This document shows positions 25,180-35,100 of a stretch of DNA of 64,000 nucleotides, in pieces. The stretch comes from Afifella marina DSM 2698 (GTDB lineage Bacteria > Pseudomonadota > Alphaproteobacteria > Rhizobiales > Afifellaceae): positions 1 to 64,000 of the forward strand of contig NZ_FMVW01000001.1 in NCBI RefSeq assembly GCF_900102695.1. Reading direction: 5' to 3'. Made by a program: the position numbers and the translations under genes. The first letter of the stretch is position 1, and each line of letters begins with the position of its first letter. The notes below the pieces were generated by a model that saw only the letters and a list, made by a program, of their open reading frames with translations, did no database searches and was not told the DNA's origin.

Positions 25180-26517
25180 GTGATTGAGGAGACGAACACG
25201 GAAAACAACCTTTCGGTGAATTCTGCCCGCCCGCTTGCACGCCTCGCCGCGGCGCGTTTGCCGCTTTTGGCGACGGCGCTTGTGCTGGCGTTTGTGACCG
25301 TCAATTTCTCCGTGCCGGTTCTGTGGTCCGTTCTGGGATTTGTTTTCGTCATTATCGTCACGGCAGCAGCTCCTGCTCGCATACGCTCTGAGCGGTTGTC
25401 ATCCGCGGCCGCGCACAGTCGTATCCTGTGGCCCGACACCGGGATGAAGGCGGTCGTCTCATCGCTGCCGCACCCTGCGTTCCTGCTCGATCAGCGCGGT
25501 ATCATGCGCTTCTCCAACGAGGCAGCGACCGCTGCGTTCCCGCAGGCCCGCCCCGGCGACCCGCTTTCCATGAGCATCCGGACGCCGCGTCTTCGGGATG
25601 CGCTGGCTGCGGCCCAGGGTATGGTGACGAGCCGGTTCGAGTATCGCGAGCGCAGCGGAGCGGAGACCGTCTATGTGGTAACTGTTCAGCCGGTGCTGCA
25701 TGCCGCTGCCGCGGCGCCTTTCATTCTCCTGCTTTTCGAGGATGTGACCGAGCGCCTGGCGACGGCCAGAATGCGTGCCGATTTCGTCGCCAATGCCAGC
25801 CACGAGCTCCGCACGCCCCTTGCATCCCTCTCGGGCTTCATCGACACGCTCCAGGGGCCGGCCCGCAGCGATCCCAAAGCTCAGGACCGCTTTCTGGCCA
25901 TCATGCGCGAACAGGCGGAGCGCATGCGCCGGCTTCTCGACGATCTTCTCTCTCTGTCGCGGCTTGAGATGCGGGTGCATCAGCAGCCGCGCGAGCATAT
26001 CGATCTCGCACAGATCGCGCGCCGCGTCGTCGACGGCCTGCGTCCGCTTGCCGAGCATCTGGAGGTGGAGGTGACGCTCGACGTTCCGGCCGAGCCCGTC
26101 TTCGTCCTGGGCGACGGCGACGAGCTCCATCAGGTGTTGGAGAACCTGGCGGAGAATGGTCTCAAATACGGAAGCGCCGGCAAACGTCTCGACGTGAGAT
26201 TGACGCAGCAGCGCCTGGACGGTGAAACTGTCGTCCTGGCAAGCGTGCGCGACTGGGGGCCGGGGATTCCGTCGGAGCACCTGCCGCGGCTCACCGAGAG
26301 GTTCTACCGGGTCGATGTCGCCTCAAGTCGCGAGAAGCAGGGAACGGGCCTCGGCCTCGCCATCGTCAAGCATATCCTGACGCGCCATCGTGGCCGTCTC
26401 GATATCGAGAGCGAATTGGGCGCCGGTGCGACCTTCACGGTGCGCCTGCCGGCTGCCGAAGCGCCGGCGGATCGGATCACGGCGGACGAGGCGCCGACGC
26501 CTGCCTTGGCCGGCTGA
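25180..26517 (+). CDS. phoR: PhoR-type sensor histidine kinase
   Basis: A 445-residue two-component kinase. Two N-terminal helices (about 28-42 and 46-64) with almost no periplasmic loop, a PAS-like domain (about 90-190), a dimerisation domain with phospho-acceptor H208 in NASHELRTPL, and an ATP-binding domain with N box (NLAENGLKYG), G1 (RDWGPGI) and G2 (GTGLGLAIVK). This layout is that of PhoR, which senses phosphate through the Pst complex and phosphorylates PhoB. No phoB or pst gene is in the window. The GTG start at 25180 has only a weak ribosome site. Confidence 0.85.
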   Translation: MIEETNTENNLSVNSARPLARLAAARLPLLATALVLAFVTVNFSVPVLWSVLGFVFVIIVTAAAPARIRSERLSSAAAHSRILWPDTGMKAVVSSLPHPAFLLDQRGIMRFSNEAATAAFPQARPGDPLSMSIRTPRLRDALAAAQGMVTSRFEYRERSGAETVYVVTVQPVLHAAAAAPFILLLFEDVTERLATARMRADFVANASHELRTPLASLSGFIDTLQGPARSDPKAQDRFLAIMREQAERMRRLLDDLLSLSRLEMRVHQQPREHIDLAQIARRVVDGLRPLAEHLEVEVTLDVPAEPVFVLGDGDELHQVLENLAENGLKYGSAGKRLDVRLTQQRLDGETVVLASVRDWGPGIPSEHLPRLTERFYRVDVASSREKQGTGLGLAIVKHILTRHRGRLDIESELGAGATFTVRLPAAEAPADRITADEAPTPALAG

Positions 26518-26545
26518 TCCCGCGCGGCGAAGAAGTCGGAGTTTC

Positions 26546-26575
26546 ACAAAAAAGAAAGCGGAGCCGAAGCTCCGC
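26546..26575 (-). terminator. Terminator of gcrA
   Basis: GCGGAGC (26558-26564), loop CGAA, GCTCCGC (26569-26575). Read on the minus strand the stem is followed by a T-rich tract (TTTCTTTTTTG, 26557-26547). It lies 37 bases beyond the gcrA stop. Confidence 0.85.
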
Positions 26576-26611
26576 AGTCTGTTACGCCAGTCTTCGGGAG
26601 TAAAGCTGAAC

Positions 26612-27124
26612 TCAGCCGTTCGCGGCCCGCTTCATGCGCCGGCGCGGATCGGATGTCTGATAGGCGACGCCCGCATGGTATTCGCAATAGGGCGAGCTCT
26701 CCAGGGAATCGCAGCCGCAGAAATGGAAATCCTCGTCGCCCGGATCGCCGATCGGCCATTTGCAGGTGCGCTCGGTCAATTTCTCGATCGTCAGGCGCCG
26801 TGAGATCGGCATGACGAGAGCGTGCACGGGCTGCAGTTCGGTTTCCTGCTCAACTTCCATTTCTACCTCTACCTCGGCCTGTAGCGCTGTGGCGCCGACG
26901 GTCACGGTTTGGCGCTGTTGCCGGACGGGAGCGGAATTGCGCGGTCGACGCGCCCGCTTGATCGTTGAGGTTGGCTGACCGCGTCCGGAAAGCCCGAGCC
27001 TGTGAATCTTGCCGATGACGGCATTGCGCGTGACGCCGCCGAGCTCTCCGGCAATCTGACTGGCGCTGAGGCCTTCCTGCCAGAGCTTTTTGAGAAGATC
27101 GACTCGTTCATCGGTCCAGGACAT
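26612..27124 (-). CDS. gcrA: Cell-cycle transcription regulator GcrA
   Basis: A 170-residue GcrA. The N-terminus (MSWTDERVDLLKKLWQEGLSASQIAGELG, then VTRNAVIGKIHRLGLSGR) is the DNA-binding helix-turn-helix that recognises CcrM-methylated GANTC sites and recruits sigma70-RNA polymerase. The C-terminal sigma-interacting part has CKWPIGDPGDEDFHFCGC and SPYCEYH cysteines, probably metal-binding. The ATG at 27124 matches the family start exactly. Three GANTC sites lie upstream (27281-27345). GcrA with CcrM and CtrA runs the alphaproteobacterial cell cycle. The middle linker contains an unusual glutamate/valine repeat (EVEVEMEVEQETE). Confidence 0.97.
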   Translation of the reverse strand: MSWTDERVDLLKKLWQEGLSASQIAGELGGVTRNAVIGKIHRLGLSGRGQPTSTIKRARRPRNSAPVRQQRQTVTVGATALQAEVEVEMEVEQETELQPVHALVMPISRRLTIEKLTERTCKWPIGDPGDEDFHFCGCDSLESSPYCEYHAGVAYQTSDPRRRMKRAANG

Positions 27125-27280
27125 GGGCGTCTTGGCTCCTTGCTGCCGCGTTTGTGTCATTGGCGGAATCCGTCTGCGTCGCAGGGGGCGAAAAACCTGC
27201 GCCAACGCAATAACTGGTAGGGGATCCGGTCCGCCACACGAGATGTCGTGTTTAACGATTTCGAAACTACCCGATCGGTC

Positions 27281-27345
27281 GACTCTTCGACAAGAGTCCC
27301 GCCGGCGATTTGATGTTTTTCCCCTGGATACGGCAAAAGTGAGTC
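27281..27345. promoter_or_regulatory. Cluster of three CcrM (GANTC) sites upstream of gcrA
   Basis: GACTC at 27281-27285, GAGTC at 27294-27298 and GAGTC at 27341-27345. The first two form an inverted pair eight bases apart. CcrM methylates GANTC and GcrA binds methylated sites in promoters, so gcrA (and perhaps argD on the other strand) may be cell-cycle timed and autoregulated. Confidence 0.6.
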
Positions 27346-27416
27346 CGGAATGCCACACAGGCATGCTCAAAAGCCGCGCATTGCGCAGTTTGCCGGCCTC
27401 ATGATAAACGAAGCGC

Positions 27417-27437
27417 AGCCGCCGTTGGGCGGCTTTT
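27417..27437 (+). terminator. Terminator-like hairpin in the argD leader
   Basis: AGCCGCC (27417-27423), loop GTTG, GGCGGCT (27428-27434), then TTT. It points toward argD and lies 47 bases before its start, so it could attenuate read-through into the arg operon. Confidence 0.5.
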
Positions 27438-27483
27438 CGCATTTCAACAGCAAAATCTTACCCTATCGGATCGGACCACGCCC

Positions 27484-28686
27484 ATGTCGGCCGCCTCTCC
27501 TCTGTCTTCTCCTCTTTATGCGACCTATGCCCGTGCTGAGCTCGCCTTCGAGCGCGGCGAGGGTGTCTGGCTGGAGACGACGTCGGGAGAGCGATATCTC
27601 GACCTGATGGGCGGCATCGCCGTCAACGCTTTCGGCCATGCGCATCCCTATCTGGTCGAGGCGCTGAAGCGGCAGGCGGAAAAGCTCTGGCACGTCTCCA
27701 ACATCTTCGAGATTCCGGGTCAGGTGGAACTCGGTCGCCGTCTTTGCGCGGCGAGCTTTGCCGACCGCGTCTTCTTCACGAATTCCGGCGGCGAGGCGAT
27801 GGAATGCGCCATCAAGACGGTGAGGCGCTACCACCACGCCAAGGGACAGCCGCAGAAGAACCGCATCATCACCTTCGAGGGCGCCTTCCATGGCCGTACG
27901 CTCGCGACGATCGCCGCCGGCGGTCAGGCGAAATATCTGGAAGGTTTCGCGCCCAACGTCGAAGGCTTCGACCAGGTCGCCTTTGCCGACCGTGACGCGC
28001 TGAAAGCGGCGATCGGCCCGGAAACGGCCGGCATTCTCATCGAGCCGATCCAGGGCGAGGGCGGCATCCGCCCGGTGCCGCACGAATTCCTGCGCTTCAT
28101 CCGTGAGCTCTGCGACGAGCATGGCCTCTTGATGGTGCTCGACGAGATCCAATGCGGCATGGGCCGGACGGGTCGCCTCTTCGCCCATGAATGGGCCGGC
28201 GTCACGCCGGACGTGATGGCGATCGCCAAGGCGATCGGCGGCGGCTTCCCGCTCGGCGCCTGCCTGGCGACCCGTGAGGCGTCGGAGGCGATGGCGGTCG
28301 GTTCGCATGGCTCCACCTATGGCGGCAATCCTCTCGCCATGGCCGTCGGCAATGCCGTTCTCGATCTCGTTTTCGAAGATGGATTCCTGACGGAGGTCTC
28401 CCGCAAGGGGCTCCTCCTCAAACAGAAACTTGCCCGCCTCGTCGATGCCTATCCCGATCAGCTGAAAGATGTGCGCGGCGAGGGGCTGATGCTTGGCCTC
28501 GTCTGTGCAGGCGCTCCGGCGGAAATGGTTGCCCGCCTGCGCAAGCACGGCGTCCTCACGGTCGGCGCGGGCCACAACGTGGTGCGTGTCCTGCCGGCGC
28601 TGATCATCTCTGAGACGGAGATGGATGAAGGCGTGAACCGTATTGAAGCTGCGCTGCGCGCCGCCGGTAAATCCGCTGCCGCGTAG
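27484..28686 (+). CDS. argD: Acetylornithine aminotransferase
   Basis: A 400-residue PLP-dependent class III aminotransferase that makes N-acetylornithine from the semialdehyde in arginine synthesis. The PLP lysine is K249 in [36 protein letters not shown] and [13 protein letters not shown] match ArgD. The opening [17 protein letters not shown] is typical of the family. It is separated from argF by twelve bases, forming an argD-argF-hslO operon, a conserved order in Hyphomicrobiales. Confidence 0.96.
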   Translation: MSAASPLSSPLYATYARAELAFERGEGVWLETTSGERYLDLMGGIAVNAFGHAHPYLVEALKRQAEKLWHVSNIFEIPGQVELGRRLCAASFADRVFFTNSGGEAMECAIKTVRRYHHAKGQPQKNRIITFEGAFHGRTLATIAAGGQAKYLEGFAPNVEGFDQVAFADRDALKAAIGPETAGILIEPIQGEGGIRPVPHEFLRFIRELCDEHGLLMVLDEIQCGMGRTGRLFAHEWAGVTPDVMAIAKAIGGGFPLGACLATREASEAMAVGSHGSTYGGNPLAMAVGNAVLDLVFEDGFLTEVSRKGLLLKQKLARLVDAYPDQLKDVRGEGLMLGLVCAGAPAEMVARLRKHGVLTVGAGHNVVRVLPALIISETEMDEGVNRIEAALRAAGKSAAA

Positions 28687-28698
28687 GGAGAATAGAAA

Positions 28699-29619
28699 AT
28701 GAGCCTGCGTCACTTCCTCGACCTCGCCGACATTCCGTCTGACACGCTGCGGCTGATCCTTGACGACGGCAAGCAGCTGAAGGCTGCCCGCCGTGCGGGT
28801 CCCGTGTCCGAGCGGCCGCTCGAAGGCCGCATCCTTGCGATGATCTTCGAGCAGCCCTCGACGCGCACCCGCATTTCTTTCGACGTCGCCATGCGCCAGC
28901 TCGGCGGCGACGCGATCCTTCTGAGCGGCAAGGAAATGCAACTCGGCCGCGGCGAGAGCGTGAGCGACACGGCGAAGGTTCTGTCGCGTTATGTCGATGC
29001 GATCATGATCCGCACGCTCGACCATGACATGGTCGCAGCCCTCGCCGAGCACGCCACCGTCCCCGTCATCAACGGGCTGACGCGCCGCTCGCATCCCTGC
29101 CAGCTGATGGCCGACCTGATGACCTTCGAAGAGCACAGGGGCGGCCTCGAAGGCCGCAAATTCGCTTGGCTGGGTGACGCGAACAACGTCATGAATTCGT
29201 GGGTCCATGCGGCCGAGCGCTTCGGCTTCAGCCTGGATGTCGCAAGCCCGTCTGAGCTGGGCGCCGACCAGGCGATCCGCGACTGGGCGCAGGAGCATGG
29301 GGCGAAGGTGCGTTTTCTCGATGCGCCGGAAGAGGCCGCGTCTGAGGCCGACTGCCTGATCACCGACACCTGGGTTTCGATGGGCGACGACGAAGGGGGG
29401 CGGCGTCACAATCTCTTGAAGCCGTACCAGGTGAACGACCGCATGATGGAATATGCGAAGAAAGACGCCATATTTATGCATTGCCTGCCCGCACATCGCG
29501 GCGAGGAGGTGACCGCCAGCGTGATCGACGGCCCCCAATCGGTCGTCTTCGATGAAGCGGAAAACCGCTTACATGCGCAAAAGGCGATCCTTTCCTGGTG
29601 TCTTTCGGAGCCCTCGTGA
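28699..29619 (+). CDS. argF: Ornithine carbamoyltransferase
   Basis: A 306-residue anabolic ornithine carbamoyltransferase that converts ornithine and carbamoyl phosphate to citrulline. The carbamoyl-phosphate loop STRTR is at 54-58, the ornithine-site HCLP at 261-264, and [11 protein letters not shown] near 134. It lies directly after argD with a gap of twelve bases; its stop overlaps the GTG start of hslO by four bases. Confidence 0.97.
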   Translation: MSLRHFLDLADIPSDTLRLILDDGKQLKAARRAGPVSERPLEGRILAMIFEQPSTRTRISFDVAMRQLGGDAILLSGKEMQLGRGESVSDTAKVLSRYVDAIMIRTLDHDMVAALAEHATVPVINGLTRRSHPCQLMADLMTFEEHRGGLEGRKFAWLGDANNVMNSWVHAAERFGFSLDVASPSELGADQAIRDWAQEHGAKVRFLDAPEEAASEADCLITDTWVSMGDDEGGRRHNLLKPYQVNDRMMEYAKKDAIFMHCLPAHRGEEVTASVIDGPQSVVFDEAENRLHAQKAILSWCLSEPS

Positions 29620-30614
29620 ACGATACGACTGTCACACAGACTGACTCACGCGCGGACGACCGCGCTCTGCCCTTTCAAGTCGATCCGCTGGACGTGCGTG
29701 GCCGCGTCGTCACGCTCGGACCGGCGATCGATGCCATTCTCGCGCGCCACGATCTGCCGAGACCCGTCAAAGTTCTTCTCGGCGAGGCCGTGGCGCTCGC
29801 CTCGCTGCTCGCCACCTCTTTGAAGGATACGGGCCGTTTCATCCTGCAAACGGAGACGGATGGTCCGGTCTCGATGCTCGTCGTCGATATCCGCACCCCG
29901 GGCGAGATCCGCGCCACGGCCACCTGCAACCGCGAGCGCGTGGAAGCCGTGACGGTTTCCGGCCGTGCTGCGAGCGGCGACCTTCTTGGCCGCGGCACGC
30001 TCGCCATGACCATCGAGCAGGGCAAGACCGGGCGCCGCTACCAGGGATATGTGCCGCTGGAAAACGAGAGCTTGGAAGACGCGGCGCATTCCTACTTTCG
30101 CCAGTCCGAGCAGATCCCGACGCGCGTGCGCCTGGCCGTCGCCGAAATCGTCGATCGTGGTAGTGAAGGCGAAGCCCAGCAGGCCTGGCGCGCAGGCGGG
30201 CTGATCGCGCAGTTCTTGCCGGAATCGAGCGAGCGCATCAAAGTCCGCGATCTCCATCCGGGCGATACGCCGGACGATGCCGACGTGGCCGATCTGCCGC
30301 TTGAGGACGATGCCTGGCGGGAAGCCGTTGCGCTCGTCGACACGGTGGAGGATCTTGAGCTGATCGACCCGGCCGTTCCGGCCGAACGCCTTCTCGTGCG
30401 CCTCTTCCATGAACGTGGCGTGCGCGTCTTCGAGCCGACCGTTCTGCGCGATCATTGCACCTGTTCGCGCGAGCGCATCGAGCAGGTGTTGGAGCAGCTT
30501 CCCGCCGATGAGCTGGAAGAGGCGGCAGTCGAGGGTGCAGTAGAGGTCCGTTGCGAGTTCTGCGGCAAAGAGTATCGGTTCACGCCCGAAGAGCTGAATT
30601 CCGGCAAAGTCTGA
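29616..30614 (+). CDS. hslO: Redox-regulated chaperone Hsp33
   Basis: A 332-residue Hsp33. The zinc-binding redox switch is intact: C281-x-C283 (HCTCS) and C313-x2-C316 (CEFCG). On oxidation the zinc is lost and the protein becomes a holdase. A GTG at 29616 overlapping the argF stop (GTGA) is preferred over the in-frame GTG at 29598, because GGAG stands before it. Coupling to argF is typical of Rhizobiales. Confidence 0.94.
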   Translation: MNDTTVTQTDSRADDRALPFQVDPLDVRGRVVTLGPAIDAILARHDLPRPVKVLLGEAVALASLLATSLKDTGRFILQTETDGPVSMLVVDIRTPGEIRATATCNRERVEAVTVSGRAASGDLLGRGTLAMTIEQGKTGRRYQGYVPLENESLEDAAHSYFRQSEQIPTRVRLAVAEIVDRGSEGEAQQAWRAGGLIAQFLPESSERIKVRDLHPGDTPDDADVADLPLEDDAWREAVALVDTVEDLELIDPAVPAERLLVRLFHERGVRVFEPTVLRDHCTCSRERIEQVLEQLPADELEEAAVEGAVEVRCEFCGKEYRFTPEELNSGKV

Positions 30615-30789
30615 CCGATCGTTAAGTTGTCGGCCACGTTGCCGCATGCCTTACCATTCAGCTGGTGTTCACCTGGAACCTCTAAAGTTTCGGGCGATCT
30701 GATGCCGTTGAATCGCAAAGGATATTGCTCTGACCGACAAGGCCAAGACGCCATTCCTGCTGGTTGAGTCCGCCGCGCCGAAGCGCGGT

Positions 30790-32169
30790 ATGGAGAAAGA
30801 CGAGCTGCAGCCTGCCCAACAGCCGGCTGAGGAGGAGGCGTCGCGCTCTTCCGAGCGGCGGGACAGGACCGCGCATCCTTTCTGGCGAGGTCTCCTCCAG
30901 ACCGTGCTCGTTTTCGTGGTGCTTGCCGCCGCGGTCGCCGGCATGCGCTATATGGCTGCCACGGCGCCGGAGGGGCCGAAGCGGCCGCCGAGCGAGCAGG
31001 TCTATACGGTCCAGACGCAGACGGTTGCGTTCGGCAGTCATCAGCCGGATTTTTCTGTTTTTGGCACGACGATCGCAGGAAAGACGGTTGAGCTACGTGC
31101 TCTCGTCGCCGGCGAGATCGTGTCCATTTCGGACGATGTCGAAGTCGGGCGTCGTGTCGAGGCGGGCGACACGCTCGTCACGCTCGACGACTTTCCCTAT
31201 CGCGGCGCACTCACCGAAGCGCGCGCCAATCTGCGCGAGGCGGAAGCGACGCTCACCGAACGCCAGGCGAGCGTGCGGGCCGAAGAGATCGCCGTTTCGC
31301 GTGCGCAAGAACAGCTGGAGCTCGCCCGCACGGATCTCGAACGCGCCGAACAGCTGCGCGCCCGCGGCACCGGCACCCAGCAATCCCTCGACGAGCGGCA
31401 GCTGATATTGAGCCAGCGGGCCCAGGCACTCGAAGAGCGGCAGAGCAATCTCGAAGTTGCCCGTGCGCGGCTGGAGCAACAGCAAGCGGTGAACGATCGG
31501 CTGCGCTGGCGCGTCGAAGAGGCGGAGCGAAATCTCGCCGACACGGTTCTGAAAGCTCCCTTCGACGGCGTCGTCATGAACGAGACCGCGGGACTTGGGC
31601 GCAAGGTGAGTGCCAGCGATCTCCTCGTGGAGCTCTATCGTGAAGGCTCGGTGGAAGCCCGTTTTGTGGTGAGCGATCGCCAGTTCGGTCGTCTTATCTC
31701 GGATCCCGAAGGTGTCATCGGCCGCAAGGTCGACATCACCTGGACGGTCGGCGGCGAGCCCCTCGTCTATGAGGGCAAGATCGATCGCATCGGTGCGGAG
31801 GTCGTGGCCGACCGTGGCGGCGTGGAACTTTTCGCCAGCGTTAAAGACCGGCCGGAGGTCGACCTCAGGCCGGGGGCCTTCGTGGAAGTCTCCGTTCCCG
31901 ACAAGACGTGGCAGAACGCCGTGCGGCTGCCGGAGACCGCGCTTTACGGCGGCAATGCCGTCTTCGTCGTCGAGGACGGGCGCCTTCAACGACGCCCCGT
32001 CGATGTCGCGGCCTATGACGGCGCCGACGTCATCGTCACCTCCGGTTTGTCGGAAGGCGAGACGGTGATGACGACGCAGATCGCCGACGCGCGCGAAGGC
32101 ATCAAGGTTGCGAAACCTGGCGAGAACAAGCGCATCTCTCCGGCCATGTCGATGGGGCATGGCTCGTGA
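30790..32169 (+). CDS. RND efflux periplasmic adaptor (membrane fusion protein)
   Basis: A 459-residue HlyD/AcrA-type adaptor. A cytoplasmic tail (1-33) and single membrane helix (34-54) replace the usual lipobox. Then come a first lipoyl half (GEIVSISDDVEVGRRVEAGDTLVTLD), a long coiled-coil hairpin (about 140-245), the second lipoyl half (DTVLKAPFDGVV), and a beta-barrel. It links an RND pump to an outer-membrane channel not found in this window. Start uncertain: ATG 30790 has no good ribosome site, whereas an in-frame CTG at 30730 sits behind AAAGGA and would lengthen the cytoplasmic tail by 20 residues. Confidence 0.9.
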   Translation: MEKDELQPAQQPAEEEASRSSERRDRTAHPFWRGLLQTVLVFVVLAAAVAGMRYMAATAPEGPKRPPSEQVYTVQTQTVAFGSHQPDFSVFGTTIAGKTVELRALVAGEIVSISDDVEVGRRVEAGDTLVTLDDFPYRGALTEARANLREAEATLTERQASVRAEEIAVSRAQEQLELARTDLERAEQLRARGTGTQQSLDERQLILSQRAQALEERQSNLEVARARLEQQQAVNDRLRWRVEEAERNLADTVLKAPFDGVVMNETAGLGRKVSASDLLVELYREGSVEARFVVSDRQFGRLISDPEGVIGRKVDITWTVGGEPLVYEGKIDRIGAEVVADRGGVELFASVKDRPEVDLRPGAFVEVSVPDKTWQNAVRLPETALYGGNAVFVVEDGRLQRRPVDVAAYDGADVIVTSGLSEGETVMTTQIADAREGIKVAKPGENKRISPAMSMGHGS

Positions 32170-35100
32170 GTGCGGTGCCGCCCGCTCCCCCGTCGAGCCC
32201 GCGGCGTGATGCCATCCCGATTGTGGAGCTTTTTGCGCGTCACGCCAATGCCGCGAACCTCTTGATGGTGCTGATGGTCCTGTTCGGGATCTTCGCCCTT
32301 CTCAAGATCAACACCCAGTTCTTTCCCTCGCTCGAAACCGACACGATCTCCATTTCCGTCTCCTGGCCGGGGGCGAGCGCGGAGGACGTGGAATCCAATA
32401 TTCTGGAGGTGATCGAGCCGGATGTGCGCTTCCTCGACGGTGTCGACGAGATGCGCTCCTATGCCCGCGAGGGGAGCGCCACGATCTCGCTCGAATTCGA
32501 AGACGGCGCCGACATGCAGAAGGCCCTGTCGGATGTCGAGGCGGCGGTGGCGGCGATCACCAATCTGCCGGAGGATGCGGAAGAGCCGGAAGTCTCCTTC
32601 AGACAATGGCGTGAAGCCGTGGCGAGGCTGGCGGTCACCGGCCCCTATTCGGAGACGGCGCTGCGCGCCATCGCCAAGAAGATCCATGATGGGCTGATCG
32701 ATGCCGGCATCGATTCCGTCACCTATACCGGCTTTCGCGACCGTGAATTGGTGGTGACGGCCGAAGAGGCGGAATTGCGTCGGCTCGGCCTGACGGTCGG
32801 CGACGTCTCCACCGCAATCGCCGGCAACAGCCGCGACCTGCCGTCGGGCGAGCTTGATGCGTCCATGTCGCGTCAGGTGCGTGCACTCTCCGATGCCAAA
32901 GATCCGGCGGCGATCAAGGAGATCGAGGTCAAGGGCTTCGCTTCCGGCGAGAGGATCCGCGTCGGAGATTTCGCCGACGTCAACGAGCGCTTCGACCCGG
33001 ACGACAAAGAAGGTTTGGCACGCGGCCAGCGTGCGATCGAGCTCTACGTCGAGCGTTCCGCCAGCGCCGACACTCTCGCCAGCGCCCGGCTGATGAACGA
33101 TTATCTGGAGCGCGTGCGCCCGACATTGCCGCCGGATGTCGAGATTCTGAAATACGACGTCAATGCCGATCAGGTAGCCGACCGGATCATGCTTCTGGTC
33201 CGCAACGGCCTCCAGGGCCTCATCCTCGTCGTCATCATCCTGTTCGTCTTTTTGAACGGCAGCATCGCCTTTTGGGTCGCCGCTGGCATTCCCATTGCCA
33301 TGATGACGACGCTCGGCGTGATGTATGTGAGCGGGCAAACGCTCAACATGATGTCGCTCTTCGGGCTTATCATGATGCTGGGCGTCATCGTCGATGATGC
33401 CATCGTCGTAGGAGAGCACACAGCCACACGTTCTTCCAGGGGCGATGACGGGCTGACGGCGGCCATCCGCGGAGCGGGCCATATGATGACGCCGGTCTTC
33501 GCTGCGAGCCTGACGACGGTTGCAGCCTTTGCGCCGCTCTTCCTTGTGCGTGGCGGCATCGGCCAGTTCATCCAGACCTTGCCACTCGTCGTCATCGCGG
33601 TGATCCTTGCAAGTCTCGTCGAATGTTTTCTGGTCCTGCCCGGCCATCTCGCCCATTCGCTGACGCGGGTGCGCCATTTCGGCTGGTCGATGTGGCGCTG
33701 GGTATTCGTCTCACTGTCCGTTGCGGCCGCCGTCATCCTGACGCTGCGGCCAGGCACGGGCGAGCTTCTGGGGCTTTCCTGGCTTTCCGCGCTCGGCGAC
33801 TGGTTTTCGGAGCGCCCGTCGTCCTTGCAGCTTCTTCTCACGGTCGCTTTCGCCATGACCGTCGGGGCCCTCATCGAGGCTGTGTTGGCTGCGCTCTCGC
33901 ATCGCCGCGAACGCAGCACTCACCGTCGCACGGCCTTGCGTCGTGGTCTCGACAACGGCTTCGAATGGGTGCGCAGCGGACCGTTCTTGCGGCTCGTCCG
34001 CTTCACCTATCATTGGCGCTACCTCACGGTGGCGCTCGCGGTCGCGAGTTTCATTCTCACGATCGGTCTTCTCCAGGGCGGCCGTGTCGCCTTCGTGTTC
34101 TTTCCGTCCCCGGAGGCGGAGACGATCCGCGGCCGCGTGGAATTCAATCCGGGCACGCCGCGTGAGGAGGTCGAGGAGACGGTCCGAAGGCTCGAATCCG
34201 CTCTCTGGCAGGCAAGCGACGAGCTCTCTCCGGACAAGCCGCTGATCGTGGCTGCGTTCACCACGATTGGTTCGGCGGGGCGCTCGGAAGGCGACAATCT
34301 CGCAGAATTCAGGGTGCAGCTCGTCACCTCCGAAGCGCGCGATGTGCGCACGCCGACGATCGTGCGCGCCTGGCAGGAAAAGGCGCCGGACCTTGCCGGT
34401 ATCAAGCGCTTTGCCGTTTACGAGATGCGCGGTGGGCCGCCGGGGCGTGACGTCGATATCCGCTTCCGCGGCGGCAACGCGGCCGATCTCAAGAAGGCCG
34501 CCGAAGAGGCGGCGGAGGTTCTCTCCGGCTTTCCGGGTGTTTCCGGCGTGGCTGACGACCTGCCTTACGGCAAGCCCGAGCTCGTCATCCGCCTGACCCC
34601 GCGGGGTGCCGCTCTCGGCCTCACCAACGAAGATGTCGGCCGCCAGGTGCGCAATGCGCTGGAAGGCGCCATTCCGCGCCGCTTCGCCGATGGCGACGAA
34701 GAGGTGACGATCCGGGTTAAGCGCAAGCTGGACGGGGAGGGCACAGCCGCCCTGCGTGCTCTGCAATTGCGAACGCCCGCAGGTTTCTACGTGCCTCTTG
34801 AGGAAGTCGCGACCTTGAGCGAGCGCCAGGGCTTTGCCTCTATCCAGCGCGTCGACGGCAAATCGAGCGTTGCCGTTACCGCCGATGTCGATCTCGCCGT
34901 GACCAATCCGGGAGCGGTTCTCGCCTCTTTGCGCGAGAGCGGTGCGGTCGACCGGATCGCCGCGCGTTATGGGCTCGATACGGGCTTTTCCGGGCGTGCG
35001 GAGGAGCGCGAGGACGCCTTCGCCGACCTGAAGCTTGGCGCGGTGATCGCTCTCGCCGTCATCTACATCCTGCTCGCCTGGGTCTTCGCCTCCTATCTGC

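Noticed and set aside
27301-27332. Nine-codon leader peptide ahead of argD
   Set aside because: Only one Arg codon and no tandem structure typical of arginine attenuators.
27463-29538. 691-codon minus-strand frame over argD/argF
   Set aside because: Shadow of the arginine genes; His/Arg/Ala-rich translation with no domain.
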